A stretch of DNA of 64,000 bases, taken from the NCBI GenBank assembly GCA_963778945.1, contig CAVZWL010000006.1, forward strand, positions 124,001 through 188,000. Direction: 5' to 3'. The position numbers and the translations under genes are program-made. The stretch comes from Fen-1254 sp963778945. GTDB lineage: Bacteria > Bacteroidota > Ignavibacteria > UBA10030. Position 1 is the first letter of the stretch, and every line of letters starts with the position of its first letter. The notes beneath the pieces are model-generated. The model worked only from the letters and a program-made list of their open reading frames with translations, was not told where the DNA came from and did not search any database. This document shows positions 58,010 to 64,000 of the stretch, piece by piece.

Positions 58010-61000
58010 ATGGAAAAGAAATATACATTGCTCGAAAGGCTTCTGCGGTACAAACAGGTGCTGTATATCTTTACTGTTATTGCGATTCTTGTAGGAGTGC
58101 TGGCCCTCTTCCTGATGCCGCGCGATGAATATCCGGAATTTACAGTACCAACAGGTCTCATCGTTGGCGTGTTTCCCGGCGCTTCTTCTCAACAGGTGGA
58201 AGAACAATTGACAACGAAAGTGGAGAATTATCTGTTTCAGTATAAGTCGGTCGATCGTTCCAAGACCTACTCCGTCTCCAAAGAAAATGTTATGCTCATC
58301 TACGTCCAGGTCTCGGATGCTGAAAAGGATAAGGATGCATTTTGGGCAAAGCTGCGTCATGGCTTGAATGATTTGAAAGCAGAACTGCCTGCCGGGGTGA
58401 CTTCTTTGGCAGCGGATAATGATTTCGGCAGCACGTCCGCAATGCTGCTTGCCGTTCAGTCCGGGACAAAGACATATAAAGAACTTGAAGACTATATCAA
58501 GCTCTTTGAGGATGATGTTCGTAAAGTACCGTCGGTCTCAAAAGTAAAACATTACGGTTTGCAGAAAGAACAAATCAGCATTTACATGGATGATGCCAGG
58601 CTCGCTCATTACGGCATAAAACCTGTCCAGGTACTTGTCGCTCTTAAACCGCAAAGCACTGTAAATTATGCAGGGGAGATAGATGACGGTAAATATGTGC
58701 ATCCGATCCATATTACATCAAACCTTAAAACCGAACAGGATGTCGCCGGGCAAATTATTTACTCCGATCCGCAGGGCAATGTTGTCCGCGTTAAGGATAT
58801 TGCAAAAGTGGTGCGTGAATACGACGAAATGGATTCCTATATCCGCGTCAATGGAAAGAAATGCCTGCTTGTTTCGCTTGAAATGAAATCAGGGGAGAAT
58901 GTTGTCCGTTTTGGCGATGCAGTACAGAAAGCCATCGATAAGTTTTCCGTCATGCTTCCGCCTGATATAAAGATCATCACCATTTCCAATATCCCCAATG
59001 TCGTGTCGAAAGCTATTGCAAATTTTCTCAAAGAATTTGCCGTTGCAATGATAGCTGTAATATTAGTCACCATGCTCCTTCTTCCGATAAGAGTTGCCCG
59101 TATTGCGGCGATGTCAATACCAACTTCTATATTAACAGCTATCGGGATTATGTGGATCAATGGAATAGAACTGCAAACCGTTTCACTGGCAGGTCTCATT
59201 ATTGTCCTTGGAATAACGGTGGATGATGCCATCGTTATAGTCGATAACTATATAGAGAAGCTGGATCAGGGTATGACCCCGTTCGATGCAGGATCAAAAA
59301 GCGTGACCCAGCTTTTCAGCTCCGTGCTTTCTGCTACGATTATCATCATAGCGTGTTTTATGCCGATGCCGATATTCATGACCGGTCAGGGGGGAGATTT
59401 TATTCAATCGCTTCCGACGACCATTATGTATGCATTGCTCATATCATTGCTGCTTTCAGTCTCTGTCATTCCCTTGTTAAGTTACACATTCATTAAAACA
59501 GGAATAAAAGGACAATCATCAGAAAAAAAGAAAGCGACATTTCTCGATAGACTTCAGAAATTTTATAACGAACTTCTGGAGAAGGCGTTTAAAAGGAAAA
59601 AAATGGTCGTCTTTGCAGGCGGTCTATCGTTCATTATTGGACTGGTTTTGATTGCGGTGACTCCGCAGCAGTCATTCCCGAAGCTTGAAAGGAACCAGTT
59701 TGCAGTGGAAGTATTTCTGCCCGCTGGAAGTTCTCTGCAGAGAACAGATTCGGTGATGGCAAATCTTGAAGGAATACTTCAAAGAGATCCGCGCGTTCAG
59801 GTGGTGACGTCATTTATTGGAACAAGCTCGCCTCGTTTTAATGCTCTCTATGCACCCAATTTTCCTGCAAAGAATTACGGTCAATTAGTTGTGGTAACGG
59901 AATCGAACCAGGCTACTGTCGAGATTCTTGACGAGTACAGCAGGAAACTGGAAGGCAAATATCCCCTTGCCAATGTAAAATGGAAGCAATTAGCGTTCGA
60001 GGTTTTCAAGGCTCCAATCGAGATCCGTATTTCAGGAGACAACATCCCGACCATCAAACAGACGGCAAATCGCGTCTCCGATATTTTACGCTCATTCAAG
60101 GACGTCGAATTTATTCGTACCGATTATGAACAGCCACTGCAATCCGCCGATCTGGTCGTCAAGAGAGATGAAGCAGCGCGGCTTGGATATTCGAACTCAC
60201 TTCTTGCATATTCGTTGATGGTCGGAACCAAAGGATTTCCGATCTCCACCGTATGGGAAGGAGATTATCCCGTCGATGTGAAGTTGAAAATTAATAAAAA
60301 GATCAAATCCACCCCCGGTGATATCATGAATCAATATGTAACCTCTCCCTTTATGTTTTCCTCTGTTCCGGTTCGTCAGCTGGCAGCGATGAAGCCGGGT
60401 TGGACAGAGGGAGAGATTGTGCGGCGCAACGGGGTACGAACCATAACTGTCTTTGCGGAAATAAAAAGAGGATTGCTTCCTGCGCCGATCTTTAATAAAA
60501 TCAAACCTCTTGTCGATAAAATGGACCTGCCTTCCGGCGTATCTCTTGCATACGGCGGCGATTATCAAATGAGCATCGAGAATATTACACCGATGTACTA
60601 TTCACTTGTAGTAAGCATCACCCTGATATTCCTTACCCTTATGTTTCAATTCAAGAATATTAAAACAACGCTGTTAATCATGGTAACGCTCCCGTTAAGT
60701 GTATTCGGCGCCGCGTTTGGAGTGTTTGTCACCGGATATCCATTCGGAACAACCGCTTTCATCGGATTGATCGGCCTTATGGGAATTGTCGTTCGTAATG
60801 GAGTCATATTTGTTTCGTATGCAGAGGAACTTCGCCGCGAGCATGGACTTTCATTGGAAGAGGCTGCGATATCGGCAGGCAAGAGAAGGATGCGCCCGAT
60901 ATTTCTCACTTCAGCCGCGGCAGCTGTCGGTGTCATTCCGATGATTGCAAGCCGTTCGTCTCTTTGGGGACCGCTTGGTACTGTTATATGTTTCGGGCTG

Positions 61001-61099
61001 CTTTTTGCGCTTGTACTCTCACTGCTGGTGCTGCCTGTGCTTTACTATTTATTCCACAGAAAAGATTTTGATAAAGTCGAGAAAAGTGAGCTGCTATGA
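58010..61099 (+). CDS. RND efflux pump permease (second system)
   Basis: ATG 58010 has GGAAAG nearby and is preferred to TTG 58004. The 1029-residue protein has the 12-helix RND layout; MPRDEYPEFTVPTGLIVGVFPG opens the first periplasmic loop and GITVDDAIVIVDNYIEK in TM4 carries the proton-relay Asp pair. It belongs to a shorter, non-AcrB-like branch common in Bacteroidota. It is followed by an outer-membrane channel whose ATG overlaps its stop (ATGA). No frameshift. Confidence 0.94.
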   Translation: MEKKYTLLERLLRYKQVLYIFTVIAILVGVLALFLMPRDEYPEFTVPTGLIVGVFPGASSQQVEEQLTTKVENYLFQYKSVDRSKTYSVSKENVMLIYVQVSDAEKDKDAFWAKLRHGLNDLKAELPAGVTSLAADNDFGSTSAMLLAVQSGTKTYKELEDYIKLFEDDVRKVPSVSKVKHYGLQKEQISIYMDDARLAHYGIKPVQVLVALKPQSTVNYAGEIDDGKYVHPIHITSNLKTEQDVAGQIIYSDPQGNVVRVKDIAKVVREYDEMDSYIRVNGKKCLLVSLEMKSGENVVRFGDAVQKAIDKFSVMLPPDIKIITISNIPNVVSKAIANFLKEFAVAMIAVILVTMLLLPIRVARIAAMSIPTSILTAIGIMWINGIELQTVSLAGLIIVLGITVDDAIVIVDNYIEKLDQGMTPFDAGSKSVTQLFSSVLSATIIIIACFMPMPIFMTGQGGDFIQSLPTTIMYALLISLLLSVSVIPLLSYTFIKTGIKGQSSEKKKATFLDRLQKFYNELLEKAFKRKKMVVFAGGLSFIIGLVLIAVTPQQSFPKLERNQFAVEVFLPAGSSLQRTDSVMANLEGILQRDPRVQVVTSFIGTSSPRFNALYAPNFPAKNYGQLVVVTESNQATVEILDEYSRKLEGKYPLANVKWKQLAFEVFKAPIEIRISGDNIPTIKQTANRVSDILRSFKDVEFIRTDYEQPLQSADLVVKRDEAARLGYSNSLLAYSLMVGTKGFPISTVWEGDYPVDVKLKINKKIKSTPGDIMNQYVTSPFMFSSVPVRQLAAMKPGWTEGEIVRRNGVRTITVFAEIKRGLLPAPIFNKIKPLVDKMDLPSGVSLAYGGDYQMSIENITPMYYSLVVSITLIFLTLMFQFKNIKTTLLIMVTLPLSVFGAAFGVFVTGYPFGTTAFIGLIGLMGIVVRNGVIFVSYAEELRREHGLSLEEAAISAGKRRMRPIFLTSAAAAVGVIPMIASRSSLWGPLGTVICFGLLFALVLSLLVLPVLYYLFHRKDFDKVEKSELL

Positions 61100-62436
61100 A
61101 AAAGTATAATATAATCTGCCTGATCTGGATTTGTGCGTTTCCTGTTCTTGCTCAGCGTGTGCTGACTTTGGACGAGAGCAAACAGCTTGCATTGCAGAAT
61201 AATGCAAGGATAAAAAATGGCGCGCTGGAAATAGAGTCGGCACAGCAGGCAAAAAAGGCAGCGTTCACAAATTATTTTCCATCCATCAGCGCCGGCGGAG
61301 CAATGTTTGAAGCGCAGAAAAACTTAATGGAAATATCCACACAAGGCGGCAATCTTCCTGTCTATAATGGAAATCCGGCGACATTGCCAACGGCGGCACA
61401 ATTTGCGTATATGCCTGCTTCAACTATGGGATTGCTGAAATCCGGAACGTTCGGTATGGCTACTGCCGTGCAGCCGATCTTTGCCGGCGGCAGAATATGG
61501 AATGGCAATCGTCTGGCATCACTGGGAGAAGAGGTAAGTGAAGAAAAGAATCGTCTCGCTCGGAATGAGGTTCTTCTAAAAACCGAAGAGCAGTATTGGC
61601 TCATCGTTTCGCTGAATGAAAAGACAAAGACAATGCAGCGATATGAAGAATTGTTGAACAGTTTGTCGGCGCAAGTGGAAGATGCCTGCAAATCCGGCAT
61701 GGTATCGCGAAATGATATGCTCAAAGTAAAATTGAAACGCAGCGAAGTACTTCTGTATAAATCCAAACTGGAAAATGGACGGAAGCTGGCGGTGATGGCG
61801 TTTTGCCAGCACATCGGTATTCCTTTTGATTCGGCATTGGTACTCAGGGACTCCTTGGCGGTTCATGATCTTCCGGAAGAGTATTATGTCGACCATGCCG
61901 AGGCGTTAATGAATAGACCGGAATATCAATTGCTGCAGGCGTCCGTAAGAGCGGAAGAACTGCAGACTGATATGAAATTGGGAGAGTATTTCCCGCAGGT
62001 CGGTATTGGCGTGAGTGGAATATACATGAAGCTCGACGAAGGAAATGACCGAACCATTGGAATGGTTTTTGGAACAGTTTCCATTCCAATCTCCGATTGG
62101 TGGGGAGCGTCTCATACATTGGAGGAGCGAAGCATCAAAGAAAATATTGCGAAGAACTCCATGCAGGAAAATTCGGAATTATTGCTGCTGCAAATGCAAA
62201 AAGCATGGCAGGATTTATCCGATGCATACAAACAGATATTACTGAGCGAAGAAGCCGCAGCGCAGGCAGAAGAAAACCTAAAAGTGAATCAGGATAGTTA
62301 CACTAACGGTATGAGCAATCTTTCCGATCTACTGGAAGCACAGGCGCTGCGGCAGCAGATGAACGATCAGTTGACGGACGCCAAAGCAAGTTATCGAAGC
62401 AGGAAGATTGCATACTTGCAAGTGACAGGAAGATAG
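61096..62436 (+). CDS. TolC-like outer-membrane efflux protein (second system)
   Basis: The 446-residue protein begins with a signal peptide (MKKYNIICLIWICAFPVLA) and consists of two long-helix repeats (for example VEDACKSGMVSRNDMLKVKLK and QEENLKVNQDSY-type segments). NLSDLLEAQALRQQM near the end is typical of the family. It overlaps the pump gene by four bases and completes the tripartite system regulated by TetR. Confidence 0.92.
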   Translation: MKKYNIICLIWICAFPVLAQRVLTLDESKQLALQNNARIKNGALEIESAQQAKKAAFTNYFPSISAGGAMFEAQKNLMEISTQGGNLPVYNGNPATLPTAAQFAYMPASTMGLLKSGTFGMATAVQPIFAGGRIWNGNRLASLGEEVSEEKNRLARNEVLLKTEEQYWLIVSLNEKTKTMQRYEELLNSLSAQVEDACKSGMVSRNDMLKVKLKRSEVLLYKSKLENGRKLAVMAFCQHIGIPFDSALVLRDSLAVHDLPEEYYVDHAEALMNRPEYQLLQASVRAEELQTDMKLGEYFPQVGIGVSGIYMKLDEGNDRTIGMVFGTVSIPISDWWGASHTLEERSIKENIAKNSMQENSELLLLQMQKAWQDLSDAYKQILLSEEAAAQAEENLKVNQDSYTNGMSNLSDLLEAQALRQQMNDQLTDAKASYRSRKIAYLQVTGR

Positions 62437-62569
62437 TTGTAATTATTTTCAAATTATGTACATTGTTGTTTGCACAGGTATTAAAACATCTATACAAATC
62501 GATAATTTAGTAAAATTCGGCGGCATCAGCATGCAAAATCATGAGTGAAGGACAGAGAAAGGAATTGAG

Positions 62570-63622
62570 ATGGCAGACCAAAATGGGAAAGAAATGATAT
62601 ATCTGGATCGTAATGAAAATAATTATGGTCCGGCTCCAAAGTGTTATGAGGTCCTGAAAAACATTGATTTCCGGCGGTTAAGCTGGTATACGCGAATACA
62701 TGAAAAAAATGCAAAGGGAGAATTATCGCTGCGGCTGGCTAAAGAATATAATCTTCCGGAAAAATATATTGCTATGGGCTACGGCGGTGAGGACCTTCTC
62801 AAGTCCATCATTCACTGTTATCTTAAAAAAGGAGAAACACTTCTGATTCCGGCTTTTTCCTGGTGGTATTATAAATCCATTGCATCTGAAGTCGGCGGAA
62901 TTACGGCAGAATATCCATTATACGCGGGTGAAGAAAGTTACCATTATGATATTGAGGGGATGCTTAAAGTATTTCGTCAATTAAAACCTAAAATTGTATT
63001 CATCAGTTCACCGAATAATCCTACGGGTAACAGTTTAACTCCTGAACAACTTCATAAAATTCTCGATGAAATGAAAAATACTATTGTTGTTCTGGATGAA
63101 GCCTATGCCATGTTCAAAACGACGGATAAATCTTACGTTAAGCATATTGCAGAAACATATCCGAAAGCGGCCGTCATCAGAACATTCTCAAAATATTTTG
63201 CTCTGGCCGGCGTGAGAATTGGTTTTGCTTTAATCGGCAGGGAACTGGACTATTTTGAACTGTTCACCTCCAAATACCTGGGCTATGACCGGATCAATGA
63301 ACAGATTGCTATTGCCGCGCTGGATTCAATGCCGTATTATGAACATATAACGGCACAGATGAATGAGGATAAAGAAATGTTTTTTCATGAATTCCGCAAA
63401 CTTCCCGGATTTAAACCCTACCGTTCGGATGCAAATTTTATGCTGATCGATATGGAAAAAAATAAAATGGCCGCTATGGATGAATTTCTGAGGAGAAAAG
63501 GATTTGTTATCAAATTTATGAATGAAAAAATTTTAGATTCTCAATTACGGATTACGCTCGGAACGCACCAGGAAAATGTTCAATTAATGGAGGTCATTAA
63601 GGAATATGCGGCCAGGGAATAA
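62570..63622 (+). CDS. HisC-like fold-I PLP aminotransferase
   Basis: The 350-residue protein has the N-terminal LDRNENNYGPAP of histidinol-phosphate aminotransferases, the SSPNNPTGNSLTPEQL turn, Asp in VVLDEAYAMF and the PLP-binding Lys208 in RTFSKYFALAGVRIG. Family members transaminate histidinol phosphate, aromatic or phosphonate/phosphothreonine-type substrates. There are no other his genes near. It is 16 bases upstream of a CDP-alcohol phosphatidyltransferase gene, which suggests it may make an amino-alcohol or amino-acid head group rather than histidine; that is inference. Confidence 0.9.
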   Translation: MADQNGKEMIYLDRNENNYGPAPKCYEVLKNIDFRRLSWYTRIHEKNAKGELSLRLAKEYNLPEKYIAMGYGGEDLLKSIIHCYLKKGETLLIPAFSWWYYKSIASEVGGITAEYPLYAGEESYHYDIEGMLKVFRQLKPKIVFISSPNNPTGNSLTPEQLHKILDEMKNTIVVLDEAYAMFKTTDKSYVKHIAETYPKAAVIRTFSKYFALAGVRIGFALIGRELDYFELFTSKYLGYDRINEQIAIAALDSMPYYEHITAQMNEDKEMFFHEFRKLPGFKPYRSDANFMLIDMEKNKMAAMDEFLRRKGFVIKFMNEKILDSQLRITLGTHQENVQLMEVIKEYAARE

Positions 63623-63638
63623 TGGGAAATCACAGCTT

Positions 63639-64000
63639 ATGAAACTCGCTGAAGAATATAAAAAGTCGCTGAAGCTTGTAGAAGCGGAAGAACCTCTCGA
63701 TCTGTTCTTTTACCGTATTATTTCCTTTTTCTTTGTCAAAATCATTCTGCCCTTTCCCATTACGCCGAACCAGATATCCATTGCCGCGCTTTTTATGGGG
63801 GTCATCAGCGCTGTCTTTTATGCCTTTGGAACTCAGGAGGCGTTTATCATTGCCGCGATTTTTTATGCAATATATTATTTATTCGATCTTAGCGATGGCC
63901 AGGTTGCCCGGCTGAAAAAGAACGGCACCAGAATCGGCAGGATCGTTGACGGCATTGCGGATTATGTGACTCATTTATCTATTTATATCGGATTAGGCAT
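63639..64000 (+). CDS. CDP-alcohol phosphatidyltransferase-family protein (partial, runs off the window)
   Basis: Frame from ATG 63639 stays open to the window end (120 codons). Two membrane segments (about residues 28-50 and 56-85) surround the family signature, Asp-Gly-x-x-Ala-Arg-x8-Gly-x3-Asp-x3-Asp, here DLSDGQVARLKKNGTRIG followed by RIVDGIADY. Such enzymes condense a CDP-alcohol with an acceptor alcohol to make phospholipids or inositol-type head groups. The aminotransferase gene precedes it by 16 bases. Confidence 0.85.
   Translation, partial: MKLAEEYKKSLKLVEAEEPLDLFFYRIISFFFVKIILPFPITPNQISIAALFMGVISAVFYAFGTQEAFIIAAIFYAIYYLFDLSDGQVARLKKNGTRIGRIVDGIADYVTHLSIYIGLG

Noticed and set aside
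1..64000. CRISPR arrays, tRNA or rRNA genes
   Set aside because: No regularly spaced repeats with unique spacers, no cloverleaf and no rRNA-like sequence were seen by eye; a covariance-model scan would settle small RNAs.

Overview
The window looks like a chromosome segment of a free-living bacterium in the Bacteroidota/Chlorobiota-Ignavibacteria (FCB) sphere. The evidence is two promoter-like elements of Bacteroidota type (TTTG, 20 bp, TAxGTT), purine-rich AAAGGA ribosome sites, a PqqL-type M16 peptidase, HAE-type RND pumps with paired outer-membrane channels, a YncE/phosphoesterase fusion and a DUF2339 giant membrane protein. The assignment comes from gene content and motifs only; no marker such as rRNA is present. 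Coding density is high and no tRNA, rRNA or CRISPR is visible. Several conserved genes are split by single-base shifts, and most of these look like one-base insertions, so much of the breakage is probably draft-sequence error rather than decay.

Layout. 1-2577: tail of a FIST sensor followed by a PAS-PAS-PAS hybrid histidine kinase. 2833-5667: heavily frameshifted M16 peptidase. 5789-10085: metallophosphoesterase, HbpS/GlcG-like protein and a large GH2 lipoprotein glycosidase. 10423-13192: three receiver-domain proteins, the last carrying a degenerate histidine-kinase-like module. 13536-15560: DUF6249-like membrane protein, ECF sigma factor, membrane protein, ICMT-like methyltransferase. 15868-18233 (minus): deoxyhypusine-synthase-like enzyme and an ornithine-decarboxylase-like enzyme. 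18495-19535 (minus): radical SAM/SPASM protein. 19590-22270: AT-rich island with a type II N4-cytosine-type methyltransferase, a PmeII-like endonuclease and two small paralogous ORFs. 22380-25262: haem-binding-domain protein, N-carbamoylputrescine amidase, agmatine deiminase, small membrane protein.

25389-34621 (minus): efflux operon of outer-membrane channel, adaptor and two tandem RND pumps. 35098-40231: YncE/phosphoesterase, nucleotidyltransferase-GHMP kinase fusion, FucP-type symporter. 40739-43468 (minus): DUF2339 protein. 43632-44006: a repeated ~75 bp element just upstream of pgi (44034-45683). 45749-53094 (minus): type I restriction operon hsdR, AlbA_2-domain protein with HVT repeats, tiny HVT-repeat ORF, broken hsdS, hsdM. 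53416-56098: aldo/keto reductase, cupin, second aldo/keto reductase, then decayed pieces of a zinc alcohol dehydrogenase and an AraC regulator. 56314-62436: TetR regulator and a second RND operon sharing an operator-like motif. 62570-64000: HisC-like aminotransferase and the start of a CDP-alcohol phosphatidyltransferase.

Together the genes point to polyamine synthesis (agmatine to putrescine, plus an aminobutyl-transferring enzyme), sugar salvage and polysaccharide trimming, strong investment in efflux and two-component sensing, and two restriction systems.
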